From Acidobacterium sp. (lineage in GTDB: Bacteria > Acidobacteriota > Terriglobia > Terriglobales > Acidobacteriaceae): DNA of 64,000 nucleotides. The DNA lies in contig PKVY01000081.1 of the NCBI GenBank assembly GCA_003131625.1, positions 27,232 through 91,231 of the forward strand, written 5' to 3'. The position numbers and the translations under genes were made by a program. The stretch's first letter is position 1. Each line of letters opens with the position of its first letter. The notes beneath the pieces are model-generated. The model searched no databases, was not told the origin of the DNA, and worked only from the letters and a program-made list of their open reading frames with translations. Positions 43,574 to 50,783 of the stretch are shown here, one piece after another.

Positions 43574-44893
43574 ATGCTGATTCTGTACAGCTGCGCGTTG
43601 GTGCTGGTTCTGGTTGTGGGCGCTCCGTGGTGGCTGTTTCGCATGGCCACGAGCGGGAAATACCGCGAGGGCTTAGCGGAGCGTCTTGGTTTTGTGCCGG
43701 CGCGCATTCGCGAGCGATTAGACGGGCAGAGTGTCATCTGGGTTCACGCCGTTTCTGTTGGTGAAGTGCTGGCCGCCAGCCGATTGATCGAGGAATTGGG
43801 GCCGAGATTGTCCGGGGTCACGGGTCGGCGGGAAACAAGCGCCTGGCGTGTGATGATTTCGACGACGACAAGAACCGGGCAGGAGCTGGCGCGCAAGCGC
43901 TTCGGCGCGGATCGTGTGTTCTATTTTCCGCTGGATCTGGGCTGGGCTGTGCGGGCGTGGATCGAGGCAGTGCGTCCCAGGCTGGTGGTTTTGGTCGAGA
44001 CGGAGTTTTGGCCGCGCATGCTGGTCGAGTGCCGGAGAAAGGGAATTCCGGTGGCCGTGGTGAACGCCCGTATCTCCGATCGCTCGTGGCCGCGCTATCG
44101 GCGATTCGCATGGATGTGGCGCTCTCTGTTGCGCGGGTTGGCGGTGGTTCTGGCGCAGACCGATTTGGATGCGCAACGGCTGCGCGCTCTGGGCGCGAAC
44201 CATGTGCGAGTGACAGGGAATCTGAAATACGACGTGCGCGCGGCTGGATCCGGGAGCCTCGTCGCGCTGCTGAGGGAAAATATCCCGGCGGGAACGCGCG
44301 TCCTGGTATGCGGGTCGACCCTGGCGGGCGAAGAGGAATTGCTGCTGGCCGGGCTGCCGGGCGATGTTGTGACGGTGCTGGCGCCGCGTCACCCAGAGCG
44401 GTTCGCCGAAGTCGCGGAAATCCTGAGAAAGCGCGGGGCGCACTGGGTGCGGCGGTCGGAATGGTTGGAGGCTCCATCGAAAATCGAACCGGGCACGGTC
44501 TTCCTGCTCGATTCGATCGGCGAGCTGGCTTCGGTCTACTCGCTGGCGCACGCGGCCTTTGTGGGTGGGAGCCTCGTTTCGACCGGCGGTCACAACCCGC
44601 TCGAGGCCGCGCAGTTCGGGGTGCCAATCGTGATGGGACCGAGTTACGAGAATTTTCGAGCCATCGTGGAAAAGCTGCGCGAGCACGATGCGATTTGGAT
44701 CGTGCAGGCTGCCGATCTGAAGGGCGAGCTGGCGCGCATGCTGATCGGCGCAACCGAATCTAAGGCCATGGGCACGCGGGCGCGAGAAGTCTTCGAAAAC
44801 GAGGCGGGAGCAACGGAGCGCGCGGTTCAGGCTCTGGCGGAAGTCGTTGCGGCTGGCTTGCCCGTATCAGCGCCAGACGGGGCTCGGTCATGA
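43574..44893 (+). CDS. waaA: Kdo transferase (lipid A Kdo transferase)
   Basis: 439 residues; adds 3-deoxy-D-manno-octulosonic acid from CMP-Kdo to lipid IVA on the inner membrane. N-terminal membrane anchor (LILYSCALVLVLVVGAPWWL), then the family blocks WVHAVSVGEVLAA, YFPLDLGWAV, VLVETEFWPRMLVECR, VTGNLKYD, VLAPRHPERF, GGSLVSTGGHNPLEAAQFG. Glu in VETE and the PRHPER loop are the conserved catalytic/substrate elements. The stop overlaps the start of lpxK (ATGA). Confidence 0.95.
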   Translation: MLILYSCALVLVLVVGAPWWLFRMATSGKYREGLAERLGFVPARIRERLDGQSVIWVHAVSVGEVLAASRLIEELGPRLSGVTGRRETSAWRVMISTTTRTGQELARKRFGADRVFYFPLDLGWAVRAWIEAVRPRLVVLVETEFWPRMLVECRRKGIPVAVVNARISDRSWPRYRRFAWMWRSLLRGLAVVLAQTDLDAQRLRALGANHVRVTGNLKYDVRAAGSGSLVALLRENIPAGTRVLVCGSTLAGEEELLLAGLPGDVVTVLAPRHPERFAEVAEILRKRGAHWVRRSEWLEAPSKIEPGTVFLLDSIGELASVYSLAHAAFVGGSLVSTGGHNPLEAAQFGVPIVMGPSYENFRAIVEKLREHDAIWIVQAADLKGELARMLIGATESKAMGTRAREVFENEAGATERAVQALAEVVAAGLPVSAPDGARS

Positions 44894-45903
44894 TCCGCGC
44901 AGTGGCGCCGCTGGTACCGCTATATGCCGCAGCGGTGCGTGCGAAGAATCTGGCGTACGAGCGCGGTTGGGCGCGTCCAAAGCGGTTGCGATGGCCGGTC
45001 GTGAGCATTGGGAATCTGTCAGTGGGCGGATCGGGCAAGACACCCCTGACGATCCGTCTCGCACAACTGTTGCTCGAGCGTGGTATCGCGGTCGATGTGC
45101 TTTCGCGCGGCTACGGCCGGCGATCAAAAGTTGTGGAGCGAGTGACGACCGGCGGCTCGGCGGAAGAATTTGGGGACGAGCCGCTGCTGATCGCGGAAGC
45201 GTCCGGCGTCCCAGTATTTGTAGGCTCCAGTCGGTATCGAGCGGGCCTGTTGGCGGAGGCAGGGGCCACCGGGCCGATGCTCCATCTGCTCGACGACGGA
45301 TTCCAGCACCGGGAGCTGGTTCGCGACGTGGACATCGTGGTGCTGCATGGCAGCGATTTCACACAGCGGCTGCTACCCGCGGGGCGGCTGCGCGAGGGAT
45401 TCTCGTCACTGTCACGGGCACAAATCCTCGCGGTGCGGCAGGAGGATCGGGCACTGGAAGCCAAACTGCGAGGACGGGGTTTTACCCAGCCGGTGTGGTG
45501 GATGGAGCGGCGGCTGGAGGTTCCGGAGGTCAGGCGTGTCATCGCCTTCTGCGGGATTGCGCGCGAGGAAGAATTTTTTCCCGCACTCCGATCGCGTGGG
45601 GTTGCCGTCATGGCGATGCGCGCTTGGCGCGATCATCACCACTACACGCAGGCCGATATTGCCGAACTGCTCGAGCTGCGGCGGCAACACGAGGCAGATG
45701 CCTTTCTGACCACGGAGAAAGACCTGGTGCGGCTGCAGCCGGAGCAGCGTCGGATGCTTGAAAGCACTGCGCCGCTGCACGCGGCGAAGTTGCTGGTGAA
45801 GCTGGCCGATGAGGCAATGGCGATCCAGCAGCTTTGCGGTTTACTGCCCATGAACTGGCGGGACCCAGACGGGCGAATTGCAGCAGATCCCATGAGAAAA
45901 TGA
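44890..45903 (+). CDS. lpxK: Tetraacyldisaccharide 4'-kinase LpxK
   Basis: 337 residues; phosphorylates the 4' position of the lipid A disaccharide with ATP at the inner membrane, the step before Kdo addition. Walker A SVGGSGKTP (about 44-52), LSRGYGRRSK, GDEPLLIA, LDDGFQHREL and FCGIA with C-terminal DHHHYT are the family blocks. Four-base overlap with waaA; the next gene starts 4 bases downstream. Confidence 0.95.
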   Translation: MIRAVAPLVPLYAAAVRAKNLAYERGWARPKRLRWPVVSIGNLSVGGSGKTPLTIRLAQLLLERGIAVDVLSRGYGRRSKVVERVTTGGSAEEFGDEPLLIAEASGVPVFVGSSRYRAGLLAEAGATGPMLHLLDDGFQHRELVRDVDIVVLHGSDFTQRLLPAGRLREGFSSLSRAQILAVRQEDRALEAKLRGRGFTQPVWWMERRLEVPEVRRVIAFCGIAREEEFFPALRSRGVAVMAMRAWRDHHHYTQADIAELLELRRQHEADAFLTTEKDLVRLQPEQRRMLESTAPLHAAKLLVKLADEAMAIQQLCGLLPMNWRDPDGRIAADPMRK

Positions 45904-45907
45904 AGGA

Positions 45908-46954
45908 TTGCCGGAGATTCCAAAGCAACTGCGTCTGCTCGTCGTGCGTCTGGGCGCGATGGGGGACGTTCTCCATTCCATGCCCGCGGTCACGGCGCTG
46001 CGCCAGGCGCACCCGGACTGGGTGATTGGGTGGGCGATTGAGCCGCAGTGGCGCGGGCTGTTCTGCGCGAATGGCTGCGAACCCCGGACTCCCAGTATGC
46101 CGCTGGTGGATCAGGTGCACGTCGTTCCGGCGAAGCAGTGGGCAAGATCTCCGCTGAAGCCAGCGACCCTGCGAGACATTCGCCGCGTGCGGCGCGAACT
46201 GCGCGCGATGCGGTATGACATTGCCGTTGATATGCAGGGCGCGGTGCGCTCGGCGATGGTGGCGCGCTGGGCGCGGACGAGCAACGTCATCGGCGAAGCG
46301 AAGCCGCGCGAATTTGCGGCAAAGTGGCTCTTCGATCAAAAAGTCGTGACGCAGGGCATCCACGTGATCGAGCAGTCGGTCGAAGTTGCCAATGCGATTT
46401 TTGGAGAAAGCCTGCCGATGACGTTGCCGCTGTTGCCGTGCGATCCGGCGGCCGAGGCGAAAGCGGCAGAGTTGCAACAGCCCTTCGTGCTGCTCAGCCC
46501 TGGAGCCGGATGGGGCGCGAAACGCTGGCCGGCGGACCGCTATGGCGTGGTTGCAAAGCAGATCGCAGAGGCCGGCTTTGGAGTGGTGATCAACAGCGGT
46601 CCAGCGGAAGAACATCTGGCGCACGAAATTGCCGAAAGCAGCGGCGGCGCGGCGCGCGTGCTCTCGCTGGGTTTGGCCGAGCTGATTGCGGTGACACGGC
46701 GGGCTTCGCTGGCCATCGCTGGGGATACGGGTCCTCTGCATCTGGCGTGTGCGCTGGGCAAACCAGTGGTGGGCATCTATGGGCCGACGGACCCGGCGCG
46801 CAATGGTCCGTTTCATTGCCCGAATCGGGTGCTGCGGCATCCGGAGAGCGTGCGCGACCACTCCCGGCGCAGCGAGCCGGAAGCAGGACTGCTGACCATC
46901 ACGCCCGAAGCGGTGACCGATGCGGCGCTCGAACTGCTGCGGGAGGCGCGGTAA
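45908..46954 (+). CDS. waaC: LPS heptosyltransferase I-like glycosyltransferase (GT9)
   Basis: 348 residues of glycosyltransferase family 9: LLVVRLGAMGDVLHSMPAVT at the start, LSPGAGWGAKRWPADRYG and AGDTGPLHLACALGKPVVGIYG in the donor-binding half. It probably adds the first heptose to Kdo2-lipid A from ADP-heptose. TTG 45908 is the only start upstream of the first strand and sits right against AAGGA, so initiation may be weak or the true start unusual. The gene abuts the next one without a gap. Confidence 0.85.
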   Translation: MPEIPKQLRLLVVRLGAMGDVLHSMPAVTALRQAHPDWVIGWAIEPQWRGLFCANGCEPRTPSMPLVDQVHVVPAKQWARSPLKPATLRDIRRVRRELRAMRYDIAVDMQGAVRSAMVARWARTSNVIGEAKPREFAAKWLFDQKVVTQGIHVIEQSVEVANAIFGESLPMTLPLLPCDPAAEAKAAELQQPFVLLSPGAGWGAKRWPADRYGVVAKQIAEAGFGVVINSGPAEEHLAHEIAESSGGAARVLSLGLAELIAVTRRASLAIAGDTGPLHLACALGKPVVGIYGPTDPARNGPFHCPNRVLRHPESVRDHSRRSEPEAGLLTITPEAVTDAALELLREAR

Positions 46955-47512
46955 GTGGCGATGGGCTGGAATCGCGTCGCGCGGCGGATTCGCGTCCCGT
47001 TGGGATTTGCATTCGCAGTGCTTTTCCTGTGGCTGGCGAAGCCAACGTGGTTGTTTCTGGCCCTGAGCCTTGTGTTAGTCGTACCTGGCTTGCTGTTACG
47101 CGGATACGCTTCAGGCTACGTGAAGAAAAATGCCGAGCTGACCATGACGGGACCGTACGCGCACACGCGAAATCCCTTGTATCTGGGCTCGATCCTGATT
47201 GCCTTCGGATTTGCGCTGGCTGCGCACAGCCTGTGGATCGCACTGATTCTCGCGATCTTGTTCGCGGCGATCTACATTCCCGTGATCCGCTCGGAGGAAG
47301 AGTATCTGCGTTCGGTGTTTCCGGAGTTCGACGCGTACGCGACGACAGTGCCGAGGTTGCTGCCGAGGGTTGTTGCAGCCGAGGGTTCAGGGGCCACCAA
47401 AGGGGTATTCTCGGGAGCACTCTACCGAAAGCATCGTGAATATAACGCATTGCTGGGGGCCGCCGGCATGTATGCTGCCCTCATCCTGAAGCTGGTGCTG
47501 CTCAGGAAATAG
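46955..47512 (+). CDS. Isoprenylcysteine/phospholipid-type methyltransferase
   Basis: 185 residues and about five membrane helices. MTGPYAHTRNPLYLGSILI, and the IYIPVIRSEEEYL segment, are the SAM-binding motifs of the ICMT/PEMT superfamily. It may methylate a lipid, phosphoethanolamine or isoprenoid in the inner membrane. Last but one gene of the waaA-lpxK-waaC operon, hence a possible role in LPS or lipid modification (inference). GTG 46955 (or ATG 46961) is the start. Confidence 0.8.
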   Translation: MAMGWNRVARRIRVPLGFAFAVLFLWLAKPTWLFLALSLVLVVPGLLLRGYASGYVKKNAELTMTGPYAHTRNPLYLGSILIAFGFALAAHSLWIALILAILFAAIYIPVIRSEEEYLRSVFPEFDAYATTVPRLLPRVVAAEGSGATKGVFSGALYRKHREYNALLGAAGMYAALILKLVLLRK

Positions 47513-47522
47513 AAGGAGTCGA

Positions 47523-48335
47523 TTGCAGGAGCATCGCATTTTTCCCAGGCCTGCCCAAAAAACTCGTGCGCTGCGAAAATCGCTGCCGATCGCCGCGGCC
47601 ATCGGGCTGGCGGCGATTGCCGCAGCCGCGCAGAGTGCGCCGCCGCTCCTCCCTCCACGCTCGGGCTACAACTTTCCTGCGAAGCAGACACTGACGTACG
47701 CCGTGGACTGGCGGGTCTTTCCGGCGGGAACGACGGTGATGCATCTCCAGCAGGACGGAGATGAGGAGCGCGTGTCGGCGACCGGGGACACACTGGGCGC
47801 GATCAATCTCATCTATCGCGTGAGCGATCGGTTTCAGTCTTCCTTCAATCGGCGCACGGGATGTTCGGCGGGTTTTGCGAAGCAACTGCAGGAGGGCCGG
47901 CGCCAGGTGAACACCGATTTGAAGTTCGACTATGCGCAGGGCAAGGCGCTGCTCGACGAGAAGAATCTGGTGAAAGGAAACAGCAAGCACCAGGAAGCGC
48001 CCATAGGTCCGTGTGTGACCGATCTTCTATCGGCGATTTTTTATCCGGCTGCCCTGACTCTGACGCCGGGAGTAAGCTTCCGCGTTCCGGTCGCGGACGC
48101 AATGCACACGGTTGCTGTGACGATGAAGGTGGAGGCGCGTGAGACCGTCCGCACGCCTCTGGGAACGTATCAGACGGTTCGCGTGCAGCCGACAGCCGAC
48201 GCCGGCGTGGTCAAAACTCGAGGCAACATCTGGATCTGGTATACGGACGACGAGCGGCATGTGCCCGTCCAGATGCGGGCGCGGCTGTTCTGGGGAACGA
48301 TTACGTTCCGCCTGACGGCAATGGAGCAAAAATAA
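47523..48335 (+). CDS. DUF3108 exported protein
   Basis: 270 residues. TTG 47523 has GGAG 4 bases upstream. A signal peptide (IAAAIGLAAIAAAAQSA) is followed by the DUF3108 sequence order: FPAKQTLTYAVDWRVFPAGT, YRVSDRFQSSF, PLGTYQTVRVQPTADAG, NIWIWYTDDERHVPVQM. DUF3108 proteins are predicted outer-membrane/periplasmic lipid or protein carriers of unknown function. 10 bases after the methyltransferase, so it belongs to the LPS operon. Confidence 0.82.
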   Translation: MQEHRIFPRPAQKTRALRKSLPIAAAIGLAAIAAAAQSAPPLLPPRSGYNFPAKQTLTYAVDWRVFPAGTTVMHLQQDGDEERVSATGDTLGAINLIYRVSDRFQSSFNRRTGCSAGFAKQLQEGRRQVNTDLKFDYAQGKALLDEKNLVKGNSKHQEAPIGPCVTDLLSAIFYPAALTLTPGVSFRVPVADAMHTVAVTMKVEARETVRTPLGTYQTVRVQPTADAGVVKTRGNIWIWYTDDERHVPVQMRARLFWGTITFRLTAMEQK

Positions 48336-48351
48336 GGGCGGCCCTGGTGGG

Positions 48352-48645
48352 CTAGTGGATTCGAAAACGCTCGCGCATCAGGCGCTGCAGGCGAGGCTTG
48401 TAGAGGAGATCGAAAGCGAGCTCCTTGCCGGGAAACATCGCGAGGGCGGCCCGCCGTGTATCGGCCACCATTTCTGATGCCTCGTCGACGGTGAGCGACA
48501 AATCCTGGCTGATAACGGACATCACCATGTTCACCATGATCTGCAGGCGGCGCAGCCTGCGCTGCTCATCCTGAAGCTCCTGGGGAGTTTGCCGGACCGA
48601 TTCTGGGCGGGAATCGAGGGCGGGATACTCAGGTTGTGACCCCAT
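48352..48645 (-). CDS. Small conserved-looking protein, unknown function
   Basis: 97 residues starting MGSQPEYPALDSRPESV, with GGAGGT 9 bases before the ATG. Mostly helical, mixed charge: QELQDEQRRLRRLQIMVNMV, VDEASEMVADTRRAALAM, KPRLQRLMRERF. No signal, no zinc motif, no membrane segment. Convergent with the LPS operon and near the urocanase-like gene upstream on the same strand (96 bases), possibly one transcript. Confidence 0.65.
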   Translation of the reverse strand: MGSQPEYPALDSRPESVRQTPQELQDEQRRLRRLQIMVNMVMSVISQDLSLTVDEASEMVADTRRAALAMFPGKELAFDLLYKPRLQRLMRERFRIH

Positions 48646-48741
48646 GCAATGCGGACCTCCGTTGCAGGATCGTACAACAGTAAGACTCTGCTGCAAACGG
48701 AAAAGATGCGCAGAGGCCGGTTGAGGCATGGCGGAATTGGA

Positions 48742-49467
48742 TTATGGTTTCTCCCCGTCGCGGGTGACGATAGCCGAGGGAAGTTCGGATCGCACCCGGG
48801 AGAGGAAGGCGGTGATTTCCGCTTCGGTCACGCGCAGGCATTGCCGCGGTCCAAAGGTGCGGCCGAGATAGCGCGGCGATCGCTCCAGCCAGAGGCGGCG
48901 GGCAGCCGTGTCAGCGCCCGCTGGATCGAGGCAGTCGGATGCGATGCGGGCCATGCGGGGCATCGATCGCGCTGGGTCGTCCGCAATCGTCCAATGCAGG
49001 ATTGAGGCTGAGCCGTCCGCCGGGTTGACTTCGAGGAGCGTCATCGCTCCGCGTTCCAGGAAACTGCTGGCGAAGAGTTGTGGAACCCCGGAGAGCAGGT
49101 CTGGCTGCAAGCCGCGATCGATCATCGCAGCAATGCAGTCTTCGGCATTGACGGCGAGCCCGACAGACACGGGCAGCCCGCGGCGCAATTCGTTTTTCAA
49201 AATGCGCAGCGCTTCGTCGAGATTGCCGACGACGAAATCGATGAATCCCGAACGCAGACCCTGGCGAAGGCCATCGGCATCCGCATCGACGCACAACGAA
49301 GCGGCTCCGGCGACGCTTGCCGCGATGACTGCGGCGATCCCGTCGGCGTTCCATACGGAGCGGAGCAGAAGCTTTCCGCCCAGAGTGTCGTGGAATTGTT
49401 CACGGGCCACGCCGGCAATGGAGAGGTATCGATCGTGAACGCGCGCCAGTTCCGGAACGGTAAGCAT
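48742..49467 (-). CDS. Urocanase-like domain protein
   Basis: 241 residues. About 28-135 resembles the central Rossmann-like part of urocanate hydratase: LLLRSVWNADGIAAVIAAS, GLRSGFIDFVVGNLDEALRI, GLPVSVGLAVNAEDCIAAMI, GLQPDLLSG, where urocanase has the GLxGNA and pDvvTDQ blocks. The N-terminal and C-terminal thirds of the 550-residue enzyme are missing and the TDQTSAHD active loop is altered. Catalysis of histidine breakdown is therefore doubtful. Function is unknown; it is probably a repurposed domain. Confidence 0.6.
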   Translation of the reverse strand: MLTVPELARVHDRYLSIAGVAREQFHDTLGGKLLLRSVWNADGIAAVIAASVAGAASLCVDADADGLRQGLRSGFIDFVVGNLDEALRILKNELRRGLPVSVGLAVNAEDCIAAMIDRGLQPDLLSGVPQLFASSFLERGAMTLLEVNPADGSASILHWTIADDPARSMPRMARIASDCLDPAGADTAARRLWLERSPRYLGRTFGPRQCLRVTEAEITAFLSRVRSELPSAIVTRDGEKP

Positions 49468-49600
49468 CGTCGCAGTTATTCTGCCATGCCGTACGGGCGC
49501 GTTACCTGAGTTTCGGAGAAGCGCACAGAAGTGACTTGCGTGCGGACAGCACTCCCTAAACTGGAAGTGCCTCTTTCAAAGTGCGAATGCGGATGACGCA

Positions 49601-49655
49601 GAGATCGGTCCGGACGATGGACCGACGACTCGCAGGCCGCGATGAACGACCTGCG
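49601..49655 (+). other. Two stem-loops upstream of a small membrane peptide
   Basis: TCGGTCC-7 nt-GGACCGA (49605-49625) and CGCAGG-13 nt-CCTGCG (49631-49655) are perfect stems. They lie within the region 49601-49688 that leads to the 34-residue frame at 49689. They may form a leader or small RNA. The rest of the 395-base gap between genes has no other feature that I can see. Confidence 0.45.
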
Positions 49656-49688
49656 GGCCGTTCCGATGAAAGGGGGTGAGTGCCAGGG

Positions 49689-49793
49689 ATGAATAAGAAA
49701 TCATCCTGGACTCGCATCGCTATAACGATTGCGCTGGACTGGCGCTTCGTTCTGGCAGCTGCTGTCCTCGTACTCATGCTACTGATGAAGTAG
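49689..49793 (+). CDS. Predicted 34-residue membrane peptide
   Basis: A short frame: MNKKSSWTRIAITIALDW, then RFVLAAAVLVLMLLMK. Basic N-terminus, then a single hydrophobic helix ending in Lys. AGGG just before the ATG and the two stem-loops upstream support it. A hairpin (49801-49826) follows. Candidate small membrane protein; no homology claimed. Confidence 0.5.
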   Translation: MNKKSSWTRIAITIALDWRFVLAAAVLVLMLLMK

Positions 49794-49800
49794 CCAACCT

Positions 49801-49826
49801 CCCGGGAGGGCACGCACCCTTCCGGG
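49801..49826 (+). terminator. Hairpin after the 34-residue frame
   Basis: CCCGGGAGGG-CACGCA-CCCTTCCGGG, ten pairs with one G-T wobble. It is not followed by a T-run, so it may be a stabilising or Rho-independent-like element rather than a full terminator. Confidence 0.45.
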
Positions 49827-49862
49827 AACTACTTCACCCTGAGTATACCATCGGCAGAACGC

Positions 49863-50273
49863 TCACCAGGTAGAGTACGGTTGCCCGTCCGATCCCTGTT
49901 CCTCTGAACCACTGTGCACATCGTTGACGCCGGGTTCCGTCTGATCGAGATCCGCGTACGTATCGTCACTTGCGGTCACCCAGGTGTCGCGGCTGTGGGT
50001 GAAGGGATCTTCGGGGATCACTTTCAGGTAGCCGTTCTGTACCAGATCGTCGAGCGACTGCGGCGCTTTGTTCTTGTCCATCGTGTAGGAGTCGATGGCG
50101 TCGCGCAGCACGTGCAGATCCTCCTTCAGCGCAGCCTCCTTCGCACTCTTGATGGCGGCGACGAAGCTGGGGATCGCCACCGTGGCGAGCACGCCAATGA
50201 TCAGCATGACGACCATGAGTTCCAGAAGGGTGAAGCCGCCTTCCTGTCTTCGAATTGGGGGTTTCAGCCGCAT
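49863..50273 (-). CDS. Type II secretion pseudopilin (GspG-like)
   Basis: 136 residues. The prepilin signal QEGGFTLLELMVVMLIIGVL has the cleavage Gly-Phe and Glu5; then AIPSFVAAIKSAKEAALKED and YLKVIPEDPFT, the calcium-loop region of major pseudopilins. It would be processed by a prepilin peptidase and assembled in a short pilus. Internal Met 50273 is used since its upstream extension is low-complexity. Four bases separate it from the second pseudopilin. Confidence 0.85.
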   Translation of the reverse strand: MRLKPPIRRQEGGFTLLELMVVMLIIGVLATVAIPSFVAAIKSAKEAALKEDLHVLRDAIDSYTMDKNKAPQSLDDLVQNGYLKVIPEDPFTHSRDTWVTASDDTYADLDQTEPGVNDVHSGSEEQGSDGQPYSTW

Positions 50274-50277
50274 AGGA

Positions 50278-50760
50278 TCACCAGTCCGAGTATTTCGTTC
50301 CGTCCAGGGCCACTCCGTCGGATTTCGTGAAAACGTCGAAAACATTCTGGCCGCCCCATGAGTCGCTGGTGGGGTCATCCTGCATCGAGCGCAGCCCCCA
50401 GTCGTCGTTGCCGGTCATCGGATCGATAGGAATGTGCCGCAGGAAGCGCACTTTTTTTCCCTGCACATCGACGCCGTCGACCAGAGTCTGCAGATCGGGC
50501 GGATAATTCTGGCTGTCCACCTTGGTCTGGAATGCATGTTTCTCGGCGGCATCCTTGTAGGCGTCGATAGCGGCGCGCATCTGCCACAGGTCGTAGCGCA
50601 ACATGCGCTCCTTCTGGCGCTTCACCTGGAAGCGGGCGATGGGTATCGCCGCCGACGCAAGGATGCCGAGGATCGCGACCGTGACGATGAGCTCGACCAG
50701 CGTGAGGCCGGCATCCCGGCCCCGCCGCGCTTGCTCTCGGTTGTACAAGATCAACTGCAT
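50278..50760 (-). CDS. Second type II secretion/pilin-like pseudopilin
   Basis: 160 residues with prepilin signal RDAGLTLVELIVTVAILGIL (cleavage after Gly, Glu5 present). The globular part has IPIDPMTGNDDWGLRSMQDD, the GspG/pilin-like turn, and ends VALDGTKYSDW. Met 50760 is chosen as the signal starts near the N-terminus (MQLILYNREQARRGRDAGLT). Second gene in the operon after the secretin. Confidence 0.85.
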   Translation of the reverse strand: MQLILYNREQARRGRDAGLTLVELIVTVAILGILASAAIPIARFQVKRQKERMLRYDLWQMRAAIDAYKDAAEKHAFQTKVDSQNYPPDLQTLVDGVDVQGKKVRFLRHIPIDPMTGNDDWGLRSMQDDPTSDSWGGQNVFDVFTKSDGVALDGTKYSDW

Positions 50761-50783
50761 AGTTTCACCACTTCGACAGCCGC

